From Spirosoma luteum DSM 19990 (GTDB lineage: Bacteria > Bacteroidota > Bacteroidia > Cytophagales > Spirosomataceae): a stretch of 64,000 bases of DNA. Of the stretch, positions 25,743 to 33,969 are shown piece by piece; position 1 is the first letter of the stretch, and each line of letters begins with the position of its first letter. The notes under the pieces are model-generated. The model was not told the origin of the DNA and ran no database searches. It was given only the letters and a program-made list of their open reading frames with translations. A program made the translations under genes and the position numbers. The stretch lies in assembly GCF_000374065.1 (NCBI RefSeq), contig NZ_KB893268.1, positions 225,859 to 289,858 of the forward strand, in the 5' to 3' direction.

Positions 25743-26192
25743 ATGAAGCGCATTCTGTTCCAGTTTCTTAACCTGATGATGGCCTGTGTCATACTGCTGA
25801 GCAGTACTGGCTTCGGGTTACTGGAACATTCGTGCCAGATGCGTGGCAAGAAAAAAACGATGGTTGTCGCTTTTACCGAGCACAAAACACAGCCCGGTTG
25901 TGCGTTGGATAACCAGCCTGCTGCCGATAACCAGACTATCGTTAAAAAGGCGGAGTGTTGCGTGGATGGACAGCATTACGAGAACATTGATGTCTCTTCG
26001 TCGCTGAGTCAGTTTGTTGCCCAACTGGTCAAGGTCCTTACCGAATCTGTACTGACGGGTATTGTGACGGTCTTTACCTGGCTTGTAGACTGGGTTTTTG
26101 CCCGGGATTCGGCGTCGGTTTCCGTTTTCTCCCCTCCGCCCTCACCCTCCGGGCGGACTATCCTGACGCTTATTCAGCGCCTGCTTATTTGA
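25743..26192 (+). CDS. HYC_CC_PP family exported protein
   Basis: 149 residues with an N-terminal signal/anchor (FLNLMMACVILLSSTGFG). It has the three landmarks of the Bacteroidota HYC_CC_PP family: a His-x-Cys early in the mature part (EHSCQMRG), a CC pair followed by HYEN (ECCVDGQHYEN), and a PP-rich tail (PPPSPSGRTILTLIQRLL). Members sit next to metal-related TonB receptors, as here. The His and Cys residues suggest metal binding, but function is not established. A GATATTTG box at 25728-25735 lies just before the ATG. Confidence 0.75.
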   Translation: MKRILFQFLNLMMACVILLSSTGFGLLEHSCQMRGKKKTMVVAFTEHKTQPGCALDNQPAADNQTIVKKAECCVDGQHYENIDVSSSLSQFVAQLVKVLTESVLTGIVTVFTWLVDWVFARDSASVSVFSPPPSPSGRTILTLIQRLLI

Positions 26193-26215
26193 CTTTGTTG
26201 ATTGATATGACTGCT

Positions 26216-26242
26216 CAGCGTCCTGTACGACGCTGATTTTTA
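26216..26242 (+). terminator. Small hairpin between HYC_CC_PP and TonB receptor genes
   Basis: CAGCGTC (26216-26222) and GACGCTG (26229-26235) form a 7-bp stem followed by ATTTTTA. It may be a weak terminator or attenuator within the metal operon. Confidence 0.5.
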
Positions 26243-26268
26243 GCATTTTATCTATAATCAACGAACGC

Positions 26269-28536
26269 ATGCGTTTTCTTTCAATCATTACTATCCTGCT
26301 ACTCAGCGGGGTCTCTTCGGCTGTTCTGGCGCAGACCGACTCAACTATAAATACGAATGCCCAAGTCCTGGTTCGGGGAACCATGGGCGAACTAACCAAT
26401 GGCAAGCGTGTACCCCTCGTTGGAGCAACGGTCCAGTGGCTCGGCTCTACCGTTGGAACCGTCACCGACGCTGATGGCCAGTTTCAGCTAGCCATTTTGT
26501 CTGGTTATACTAAACTGATTGCCAGTTATGTAGGGTATAAACCCGATACAATAACGGTCGATACCCCATCAACTGAATTAATACTGACGCTTCATAGCGA
26601 ACAGACATTACAGGAAGTGACCGTTTCTGGGGCACCGGGTCAGGTAGACCGAATGAGTACCATCCAGACGGAATTTATCAACCAGCGTACTCTGGCCAAG
26701 GCGGCCTGCTGTAATCTGTCGGAAAGTTTTGAGACCAATGCGTCTGTAAGCGTGTCGTATAGTGATGCCGTTACGGGGTCGAAACAGATTCAGTTCCTGG
26801 GATTGGGCGGGCAGTATGTACAGACCAACGTTGAGAATATCCCAACCGTGCGCGGGCTGGCTACTACCTTCGGGCTTAACTACATCCCCGGCACCTGGAT
26901 TACGGGTATCGATGTGGGGAAGGGGGCCGGGTCGGTGGTGAACGGCTACGAGTCCATGAGCGGGCAAATGAATGTTGAGTTGCAGAAGCCCGACGATGAA
27001 AACAAACTCTTTCTGAATGGCTATGTCAACAGCTTTGGTCGGCTGGAAGGCAATGTCAACTGGTCGCAGCCGCTGAGTAAGAAGTGGAGTATGGGCGTGC
27101 TGGGGCATGCCAGTACGCTGCGTACCGAACTTGACCAGAATAAGGATGGTTTCCGCGATTTACCGCTCTATACCCAGGTGAACGCAGTGAACCGGTACAA
27201 ATACAGTGGGGAACGGTTCATGGCGCAGTTTGGCGTGAAGGCGTTGTACGAAGACCGGGATGGCGGGCAGCTGTCGCGGTTTGGTGCTTCCCGGTATCGT
27301 TTTCTGAACAGCACCAAACGGCTGGAGGTGTTCTCCAAAACAGCAAAACTGTACCCCGATAAACCCTACAAGGGGTTGGGCCTGATCCTGAACGGCGTAC
27401 ACCACGAGCAAACGGGGCGCTTTGGATTCTCTCCCTACAACGGCCTGCAGCAGACGTTCTATGCCAACCTGATTTACCAGAGCATAATCGGTACCACGAA
27501 TAACGCGTTTAAGGCCGGCCTTAGCTACTTGCTGGACGATTACAGGGAACAGTTTCGGGCTATCAATACGGCCCGTACGGAATCCGTACCGGGGGCGTTT
27601 TTAGAGTACACGTATACGTACCCCGAAAAACTGACCCTAGTACTGGGTGGCCGGTTCGATTATCATAATCTGTTCGGGGCGCAGTGGACACCTCGGGCCC
27701 ACCTCAAATATACGGTGAGCAACAACGTTACGCTGCGGGCTTCGGCCGGACGGGGTTTCCGGACGGCAAATCCATTTGCTGAAAACTTTGGCTACTTCGT
27801 CAGTGCAAGGACCGTCTTGCTCAATCAGCCATTGCAGTTCGAATCGTCGTGGAATTATGGGCTAAGCCTCACGAATGATTTCACTTTGCTGGGTAAGAAA
27901 GCGTCCCTGGTGCTGGACTACCACCGAACCACTTTTCAGAACCAGCTCATTGTGGATCTCGAACACCCCGGCGAACTGTATTTTTACAACCTGGCTGAGT
28001 CGGGCAGAAGAGGCCGTTCGTTTGCCAATAGTTTCCAGGCCGAACTGAACGTGCAACCGGCCAAACGCCTGGAAGTAAAAGCGGCCTATCGGCTTTTCGA
28101 TGTGCAGCAAACGATGGGGGGGCTCTTCGGCGAGGAACGGCTCTTACCAAAAATGATGGTGAGCCGGGACCGCGTACTGCTCAATGCGGGCTACGCGCTA
28201 CCCTACGATAAATGGAAGTTCGATGCTACGCTGCAATGGAACGGCCCCCGCCGGATTCCCTACCTGCGCGAAGGCTACGTGCATACCGGTTACCAGAACA
28301 TGCCCGTTGATATGGCTCCTGGATTTTACAACCTTAATGCTCAAATCAGCCGGGCATTTCTCAGCGGCCTAGAGGTATATCTGGGGGGCGAAAATCTGAC
28401 GGGCTTCCGCCAGTTAAATCCAATCGTTTCGGCAGAGGACCCTTTTGGCACCCAATTTGATGCTGGTTCCCGGGTCTGGGGGCCAATTACGGGTCGAATG
28501 GTGTACGTAGGTGTTCGTTTTAAACCCCAGCGCTAA
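26269..28536 (+). CDS. TonB-dependent receptor, probably metal-related
   Basis: 755 residues. Signal peptide to VLAQ, carboxypeptidase-like N-domain (about 30-105, VGTVTDADGQFQLAI and LIASYVGYKPDT), then plug (about 110-235) with TEFINQRTLAKAACCNLSESFETN, in which a CC pair sits at a site typical of receptors found in copper gene clusters. The beta-barrel follows and ends in VYVGVRFKPQR. It probably imports or senses a metal complex at the outer membrane. The gene overlaps the start of the HMA-AraC gene by one base (TAATG), so the two are coupled. Confidence 0.88.
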   Translation: MRFLSIITILLLSGVSSAVLAQTDSTINTNAQVLVRGTMGELTNGKRVPLVGATVQWLGSTVGTVTDADGQFQLAILSGYTKLIASYVGYKPDTITVDTPSTELILTLHSEQTLQEVTVSGAPGQVDRMSTIQTEFINQRTLAKAACCNLSESFETNASVSVSYSDAVTGSKQIQFLGLGGQYVQTNVENIPTVRGLATTFGLNYIPGTWITGIDVGKGAGSVVNGYESMSGQMNVELQKPDDENKLFLNGYVNSFGRLEGNVNWSQPLSKKWSMGVLGHASTLRTELDQNKDGFRDLPLYTQVNAVNRYKYSGERFMAQFGVKALYEDRDGGQLSRFGASRYRFLNSTKRLEVFSKTAKLYPDKPYKGLGLILNGVHHEQTGRFGFSPYNGLQQTFYANLIYQSIIGTTNNAFKAGLSYLLDDYREQFRAINTARTESVPGAFLEYTYTYPEKLTLVLGGRFDYHNLFGAQWTPRAHLKYTVSNNVTLRASAGRGFRTANPFAENFGYFVSARTVLLNQPLQFESSWNYGLSLTNDFTLLGKKASLVLDYHRTTFQNQLIVDLEHPGELYFYNLAESGRRGRSFANSFQAELNVQPAKRLEVKAAYRLFDVQQTMGGLFGEERLLPKMMVSRDRVLLNAGYALPYDKWKFDATLQWNGPRRIPYLREGYVHTGYQNMPVDMAPGFYNLNAQISRAFLSGLEVYLGGENLTGFRQLNPIVSAEDPFGTQFDAGSRVWGPITGRMVYVGVRFKPQR

Positions 28537-29102
28537 TGACACTCACGATTCGAAATATGGTGTGCGACCGCTGCAAGCGGGTGGTGCGCGAGGAGCTGGA
28601 AAAGCTGGCTATTGTTGTTCTCGACGTTGAGCTGGGCGCGGTGATTATTGATTCACTGCCTGCCGGACTAACCCTGGACGAAGTGCGGCTAACGCTGCAA
28701 AAAGATGGCTTTGATTTAATCGACGACAGAAAGCAGGTGGTGGTGGAGCAGATGAAAGTAATTCTTATCAATGAAATCCAGCACCTGAAAGGAGAGCGGC
28801 TGCCTGCCGAGAATTACTCCGCTTTTCTGGAACGGAAAGTAGGGTACGAATACTCGCACCTGAGCCATTTGTTTTCAACCAGCGAAGGACAGACACTGGA
28901 AAAGTATATCATTGCGTTAAAAATAGAGAAAGTAAAAGAGTGGCTCCGGTATAATGAATTGACCCTGAGTGAAATTGCCTGGCGGTTGAGTTACAGCAGT
29001 GTTCAGCACCTGTCTACCCAGTTTCGGCAGGTGATGGGGCAAACGCCCAGCCAATTCAGGAAAGACAATCGGGTAGGACGGCGTAGCCTGGATACGATTT
29101 AA
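28536..29102 (+). CDS. Fused heavy-metal-associated domain and AraC-type regulator
   Basis: 188 residues. The first about 65 residues look like an HMA fold with a metal motif M-x-C-x-x-C (NMVCDRCKRVV, Cys 10 and 13) and a VVLDVELGAVIID strand. A linker (to about 115) leads to an AraC/XylS DNA-binding domain: LEKYIIALKIEKVKEWLRYN, LTLSEIAWRLSYSSVQHLSTQF and QVMGQTPSQFRK. This order suggests direct sensing of copper or a similar ion by a transcription factor. Its start overlaps the TonB receptor stop. It is probably the regulator of the surrounding copper genes (inference). Confidence 0.85.
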   Translation: MTLTIRNMVCDRCKRVVREELEKLAIVVLDVELGAVIIDSLPAGLTLDEVRLTLQKDGFDLIDDRKQVVVEQMKVILINEIQHLKGERLPAENYSAFLERKVGYEYSHLSHLFSTSEGQTLEKYIIALKIEKVKEWLRYNELTLSEIAWRLSYSSVQHLSTQFRQVMGQTPSQFRKDNRVGRRSLDTI

Positions 29103-29182
29103 CCTGCCGGAATGAATTAATTGATAACCGGGTCAACTCTTTGTGATATGTTTACTCCCTATTCCACGCGTAGCAGACTTAT

Positions 29183-30331
29183 ATGGCGAACCCTATTAAA
29201 CGCCTGTTGGGAAAATTGACTGGATTGCTCCTGAAGGCGTTTCGCCTTGATTTATTGACGAAGGAAGAAACCGTTGTCTACCTGAACAATTTTCAGATCG
29301 ATAATAACTCGCAGACTCGTATCGTGCTGCCCGACGTGCCCAATCAATCGGGCGGGGACAGGCTCATCTTTAACCGGACGGATGCCATTACGCACCCCGC
29401 CTTCGTCTGGCAGTTTGATGATACTACGGCCCAAACCACTCAGTTACCGTATGGTGGTATACAAACGAATGGTAAAATTTTGTGTACTGACTTCCAGACG
29501 TACCATCTGGTAAAGAATTTTCTCGGTAGCAACAAACGGACCGTAGTTACATATGATACCCTGCTGGCTCCGTGGAGTCATTTTTCCGATGGAATAATAT
29601 TTGGTGGGTATTATGATTTTGTAATGCTGGTAGCGGCCAAATTATGCCGGATGAAGGAGGCACTGCTGCCCGAAGTTTTTGCCGAAGCGGTCGTTTCCTA
29701 CCCCTTCTTCCAGACGGCCTATGAGCAGGAGTTGCTGGCACTGATTGGCATTGCACCCAACCACGTTTTTGATAGTCGTACCTATGATGTTCGGTTTAAG
29801 CAGTGCATTCTGGGTAATAGCGGGCATTGGTTCTACCCGCACCCGGCCGATATCAGGGCTTTAAAAAAGCAGGTAGAGAAACAAATACGGGTTCCTCCAT
29901 CAGTAAAGAGCCGTATTTACGTGAGCCGTGCCGGGCGCAGGCGGGTCATCAACGAAGCGTCGCTGGTTGAACTGCTCAAAAAGTATGACTTTACTATCAT
30001 TGAGGATAAGCCCCGTTCCGTTGCTGAACAGGTGGCTATTTATAAAAATGCGTCCTTCATCTTGGGGCCACACGGTGCCTCCTTCACCAACATTATCTGG
30101 TGTGAGCCGGGTACACATCTTGTCGAACTCTTCGCACCTGCCATGATCGTCGACCATTTTCGGTATTTATCCCGGATCATGAACATGACTTATTCGGCCT
30201 ACCACCATGTACTGACGGTAAGCAATAGAAAGAAGGCATTGGAGGAAGATATTTTTATTTCTATTCCGGATCTGGAACGAAGCCTCGATGAACTGCTGGG
30301 CAAGTCCCAAGCAGAAGAAGCCGATTTGTAA
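29183..30331 (+). CDS. GT61-family glycosyltransferase
   Basis: 382 residues. The C-terminal half matches the GT61 (DUF563) fold: RIYVSRAGRRRVINEASLVELLKKY, the nucleotide-sugar region FTIIEDKPRSVAEQVAIYKNA, and ILGPHGASFTNIIWCEPG with the typical GPHGA motif. The N-terminal part is variable. These enzymes transfer xylose or other sugars to glycans. Its presence inside a copper gene group is unexplained; it starts 80 bases after the HMA-AraC gene and may be an independent insertion. Confidence 0.85.
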   Translation: MANPIKRLLGKLTGLLLKAFRLDLLTKEETVVYLNNFQIDNNSQTRIVLPDVPNQSGGDRLIFNRTDAITHPAFVWQFDDTTAQTTQLPYGGIQTNGKILCTDFQTYHLVKNFLGSNKRTVVTYDTLLAPWSHFSDGIIFGGYYDFVMLVAAKLCRMKEALLPEVFAEAVVSYPFFQTAYEQELLALIGIAPNHVFDSRTYDVRFKQCILGNSGHWFYPHPADIRALKKQVEKQIRVPPSVKSRIYVSRAGRRRVINEASLVELLKKYDFTIIEDKPRSVAEQVAIYKNASFILGPHGASFTNIIWCEPGTHLVELFAPAMIVDHFRYLSRIMNMTYSAYHHVLTVSNRKKALEEDIFISIPDLERSLDELLGKSQAEEADL

Positions 30332-30371
30332 ACATCAACCTGAATTATATAAAAACCCTGCGTCGTTTCAG

Positions 30372-30407
30372 GTGTTATTCTAGTAGATCCAAAACGGGAA
30401 ATAACAC
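30372..30407. promoter_or_regulatory. Inverted repeat upstream of the copper-storage gene
   Basis: GTGTTATT (30372-30379) and AATAACAC (30400-30407) are perfect 8-bp complements 17 bases before the ATG at 30425. It may be a regulator site or leader hairpin. Confidence 0.35.
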
Positions 30408-30424
30408 GCAACTTAACGACTACT

Positions 30425-30772
30425 ATGGAAACCACGATGACGAATAAGCATGTCGATACCTGTTTCGACTGTGCTCAAGCCTGCGAAGCCTGTGTAACAG
30501 CCTGCCTGGAGATGGGCGACAAAGATGGAAAGGGCCACGATATGACGGCCTGCATCAAACTGTGCCGCGATTGTGCCGACATCTGTACCCTATGCGCCCG
30601 GCTAACGGTGCGTGGATCACAGTCGATGGCTTCCTTCATGACCGTTTGCGCAGAAGCTTGCGAAGCCTGTGCCGCCGAGTGCGAAAAACACGCTGACCAT
30701 AGTGCCCACTGCAAAGCCTGCGCCGAAGCCTGCCGTAAGTGTGCGGCAGAGTGTCGCCAGATGGCGGGCTAA
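30425..30772 (+). CDS. Four-helix-bundle copper-storage-like protein
   Basis: 115 residues with 19 cysteines arranged mostly as C-x2/3-C pairs along helices (DTCFDCAQACEACVTAC, IKLCRDCADICTLC, AEACEACAAEC, KACAEACRKCAAEC) plus His-rich loop residues. This matches the DUF326/Csp family, whose four-helix bundles store many Cu(I) ions through thiols facing the core. No signal peptide is seen, so it is probably cytosolic, like Csp3 proteins. An alternative start at 30437 is possible. Confidence 0.92.
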   Translation: METTMTNKHVDTCFDCAQACEACVTACLEMGDKDGKGHDMTACIKLCRDCADICTLCARLTVRGSQSMASFMTVCAEACEACAAECEKHADHSAHCKACAEACRKCAAECRQMAG

Positions 30773-30827
30773 CCAGCACCATAAAGCCGCCATTCCTGCC
30801 TAAAAGACAGGTTACTAATGTACAACG

Positions 30828-31871
30828 ATGACGTATTTACTTACCCTGTTTGTTTTTCTACTATCGCTGATTCATTCCCCGGCTGAGGAAGGAAAGCCGA
30901 TTGGCGCTGGCATCCACCCGGCCGTAACAACTGATCCTGCTGGGGTTGTTCATGTTGTTTATGGCCGGGGTGGACTCATCTTCTATGCCACATCGCATGA
31001 TGGCGAAACGTACAGCGAACCCGTGCTGGTCGATAGCGTACCAGGATTACACCTGGGGGCCTCACGCGGCCCGCAAATTGCGGCTACTGCCACATCGGTG
31101 GTGATTACGGCTATCGACAAAGCGGGAAATGTATGGGCCTATTCGCAGAGTCGGACCACCGGAAAGTGGCTGCCACGGGTGCGCGTTACCGATTTGCCCG
31201 ATGTAGCCAAAGAGGGATTCGTGACCCTGACGGCCGGACCGGGCAACACCTATAACGCAGCCTGGCTCGACCTTCGGGATACTAAACGCAATAAGATAGT
31301 TGGCGCTCATTCGACTGATGGCGGGCGAACCTGGTCAGCGAACCGGATAGTGTACAACTCTCCGGATGGCACCGTTTGCGAGTGTTGCCAGCTTTCGGAG
31401 GTGAGTCAGGGGGAGCACGTGGCAGTTATGTTCCGCAACTCCCTGAACGGGTCGCGGGATATGTACCTGATCGAATCGATGGATGGCGGTAAAACATTCG
31501 GTAAAGCCCGTAAACTGGGTGACGGCACCTGGAAACTAAAGGCCTGCCCTATGGATGGTGGGGGGCTGTTCATGACACCGAATGGGTCTGTATCAACGGT
31601 CTGGCGACGGGCCGATACGCTGTTCACGGCTCGACCCGGTCAGCCGGAAACCGAGCTGACAACGGGCAAAAACGCAAAAATTATTACAACGCCCAAAGGC
31701 AATTACATCGTGTTTCAACGGGGAGGTCAAATCTGGACCATCACCCCCGACCAGCCAAATCCAGCCGCCGTGGCTCCCGGAGGTTATCCTAAGTTAACCC
31801 GGTTACCCAACAATCGGGTGCTGTGTTTGTGGGAACAGGAGGGCACCATCCGCGCCCGGATAATTGGCTGA
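30828..31871 (+). CDS. BNR/sialidase-like exported protein with CxCC motif
   Basis: 347 residues with a signal peptide (LLTLFVFLLSLIHSPA). The body is a beta-propeller with Asp boxes STDGGRTWS (about 162-170) and SMDGGKTFG (about 217-225). Unusual for a sialidase, it has CECC at residues 184-187 and a further Cys in KACPMDGGG (240), a likely metal-binding set. No sialidase arginine triad can be confirmed. Given its place between the copper-storage protein and a His/Met-rich protein, a periplasmic copper-binding role is more plausible than glycan cleavage. Confidence 0.8.
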   Translation: MTYLLTLFVFLLSLIHSPAEEGKPIGAGIHPAVTTDPAGVVHVVYGRGGLIFYATSHDGETYSEPVLVDSVPGLHLGASRGPQIAATATSVVITAIDKAGNVWAYSQSRTTGKWLPRVRVTDLPDVAKEGFVTLTAGPGNTYNAAWLDLRDTKRNKIVGAHSTDGGRTWSANRIVYNSPDGTVCECCQLSEVSQGEHVAVMFRNSLNGSRDMYLIESMDGGKTFGKARKLGDGTWKLKACPMDGGGLFMTPNGSVSTVWRRADTLFTARPGQPETELTTGKNAKIITTPKGNYIVFQRGGQIWTITPDQPNPAAVAPGGYPKLTRLPNNRVLCLWEQEGTIRARIIG

Positions 31872-31890
31872 TTACTCACGCAACAACGGT

Positions 31891-33414
31891 ATGAAAAAAA
31901 GTCTTTTACTGCTGCCACTGAGTTTAATGACTGTAGTGGCGGTTGGTCAGCACCAACATCATGAAGGCATGTCCATGCCAGCGAAAGGGAAAGCCATGGC
32001 TGATTCGGCCCGGCCGATGAATAATTCCAGGCATAGTAACACGAGCGAAACACATCAGGGTATTGTCATGGATAGCGCATCCGGTAGCTCGATGGCCATG
32101 CCCAACTACGGCCTGACGATGGACCCCGCTATGGGCGGCATGACCCACTCGCTGTCGCGGAATTTGTCCATGAACCGCAATGGCTCCGGTACGTCCTGGC
32201 ACCCGGACAATACGCCCATGTACGCCTACATGAGTCAGCCATCAAACAATAAGTGGAGCTATATGCTGCACTACGCCATTTACCTGCGCTATACCAGCCA
32301 GAACGTTAACAATACCGACAAGCGGGGGAGGGGACAGCAGTTTGGCGTGCCCAACTGGTTTATGGGTATGGCCCAGCGCAAAGTAGGGCAACGCGGACTT
32401 TTCCAGGTACGGGCCATGATTTCCCTCGACGCGCTCACCGTTAGTCCGGGCGGCTATCCGCTCCTGTTCCAGACCGGCGAAAGCTATAAAGGGCAGCCGT
32501 TGATTGACAAACAGCACCCGCATGATTTGTTCTCGGAATTGTCGGTTAGTTACAGCCACGCCTTCAGCAAAGACATTGACCTGTACGGGTACGTCGGTTA
32601 CCCCGGCGAACCGGCCATGGGGCCACCGGCGTTTATGCACCGGATTTCGACGTTCAATAATCCCGATGCACCGTTGAGTCATCACTGGCAGGATGCTACC
32701 CACATTTTGTTTGGCGTAGCTACGGCCGGATTCCGCTACAAATGGGCGAAGGTGGAAGCATCCAGTTTTACCGGTCGGGAACCCAACGAAAACCGGTATA
32801 ACTTCGATAAACCCACGTTCGACAGCTATTCGTACCGCCTGTCGGTGAATCCATCGCCGTCGCTGGCGCTGCAGTTCTCGCAGGGATTCATTCATAGCCC
32901 CGAAGACCTGCATCCCGAAGAAGACGTAACCCGCACTACGGCATCTGTTTTGCACAGCAAAGGACTGGGACCGAACAGCTACATTACATCGGCGTTCGTG
33001 TGGGGGCGCAACAGCCACCATGGAGAAGGCGACAACTCGTTCCTGGCCGAAAGTAGCTGGCAGATGAACCGGACTGCCGTATACGGCCGGATCGAGAACA
33101 TAACAAAATCGGCGGAAGAACTGGCCCTGACGCCGTCTGACAGTGGTTTTCCGTATAACGGATCCTCCGAACTGACCATCAACAGCCTGACGCTGGGTAT
33201 CAACCACCGGCTGGCACAGGTCTACAACACTGATTTTGTGCTTGGTGCTCAGCTTACGGGTGCCATACCAGCCAAAGCCCTGCAGCCAATTTATGGGAGC
33301 ATGCCCCTTTCCGGTGAAATTTATCTGCGCCTGTCGCCGAGCCTGATGACCATGCGTAGTATGAATCATTCAGGGCATAGCGGTATGGGCGGTATGAAAG
33401 GCATGCGTCACTAA
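31891..33414 (+). CDS. His/Met-rich outer membrane protein of the copper island
   Basis: 507 residues from ATG 31891; an upstream in-frame start at 31864 overlaps the previous gene and precedes a clear signal peptide (MKKSLLLLPLSLMTVVAVG). The mature N-terminus is packed with His and Met (HQHHEGMSMPAKGKAMA, MDPAMGGMTHS) and the C-terminus ends HSGHSGMGGMKGMRH. The middle alternates beta-strands typical of an outer membrane barrel. Met/His-rich ends are a hallmark of copper-binding envelope proteins. It may be an outer membrane copper export or sequestration protein. Confidence 0.82.
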   Translation: MKKSLLLLPLSLMTVVAVGQHQHHEGMSMPAKGKAMADSARPMNNSRHSNTSETHQGIVMDSASGSSMAMPNYGLTMDPAMGGMTHSLSRNLSMNRNGSGTSWHPDNTPMYAYMSQPSNNKWSYMLHYAIYLRYTSQNVNNTDKRGRGQQFGVPNWFMGMAQRKVGQRGLFQVRAMISLDALTVSPGGYPLLFQTGESYKGQPLIDKQHPHDLFSELSVSYSHAFSKDIDLYGYVGYPGEPAMGPPAFMHRISTFNNPDAPLSHHWQDATHILFGVATAGFRYKWAKVEASSFTGREPNENRYNFDKPTFDSYSYRLSVNPSPSLALQFSQGFIHSPEDLHPEEDVTRTTASVLHSKGLGPNSYITSAFVWGRNSHHGEGDNSFLAESSWQMNRTAVYGRIENITKSAEELALTPSDSGFPYNGSSELTINSLTLGINHRLAQVYNTDFVLGAQLTGAIPAKALQPIYGSMPLSGEIYLRLSPSLMTMRSMNHSGHSGMGGMKGMRH

Positions 33415-33483
33415 AAGTCCCATTCATGGGGCACCAATTCACGTTAATTACCGTTATTTAAGCATCGTAAACCATTGACCACT

Positions 33484-33849
33484 ATGATACGTAACCTGTT
33501 TTTGACCACCCTGACCTCCCTTATATTGTTAGGAAACGTGTTTGCCACGGCTTCCCTGCGCGACGATAAAGACAAGGAGGTGAAAATCAAAACATCCGCC
33601 ATCTGCGGTATGTGCAAAGCCCGCATCGAGCGGAATCTAGCCTTTGAGAAGGGGGTAAAGGAGTCCAGTCTGGATGTGAAAACGAAGATTGTAACCATTA
33701 AATACAACCCGGCTAAAACGGACGTTGCCAGATTGAAGGCGAACATCAGTAAAGTTGGCTACGATGCGGAAGAAGTGCCTGCCGACGAGGTGGGGTATAA
33801 TAAACTACCCAGTTGCTGTAAGAAAACCAGCACTATGAACCACCAGTAA
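33484..33849 (+). CDS. Exported HMA-domain protein
   Basis: 121 residues from ATG 33484; a TTG nine bases earlier is less likely. Signal peptide to about residue 22 (VFATA). The HMA fold has ICGMCKARIERNL with the metal-binding C-x-x-C, then KTKIVTIKYNPAKTDVARLKANI and VGYDAEE. A C-terminal Cys/His tail (LPSCCKKTSTMNHQ) may add ligands. Likely a periplasmic copper chaperone closing the metal island, before a strong bidirectional terminator. Confidence 0.9.
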   Translation: MIRNLFLTTLTSLILLGNVFATASLRDDKDKEVKIKTSAICGMCKARIERNLAFEKGVKESSLDVKTKIVTIKYNPAKTDVARLKANISKVGYDAEEVPADEVGYNKLPSCCKKTSTMNHQ

Positions 33850-33899
33850 CGTATTGGAGTTGCTTTTATAGTAAAGAAGCTAAAATACCCTGGAAACAG

Positions 33900-33954
33900 G
33901 CCAATGACAAAACCGCCCGGTATCAGGTTGATACCGGGCGGTTTTGTCATTGGC
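33900..33954. terminator. Bidirectional terminator with perfect 25-bp stem
   Basis: Arms 33900-33924 and 33930-33954 are exact reverse complements around the loop AGGTT, with AAAAC / GTTTT tracts. It separates the copper island from the convergent esterase gene. Confidence 0.85.
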
Positions 33955-33969
33955 AAGTAGAAACCTGCT

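Noticed and set aside
32242..33369. Minus-strand frame of 375 codons
   Set aside because: Antisense to the His/Met-rich outer membrane protein gene; rich in Arg, Gly and His from reverse reading.
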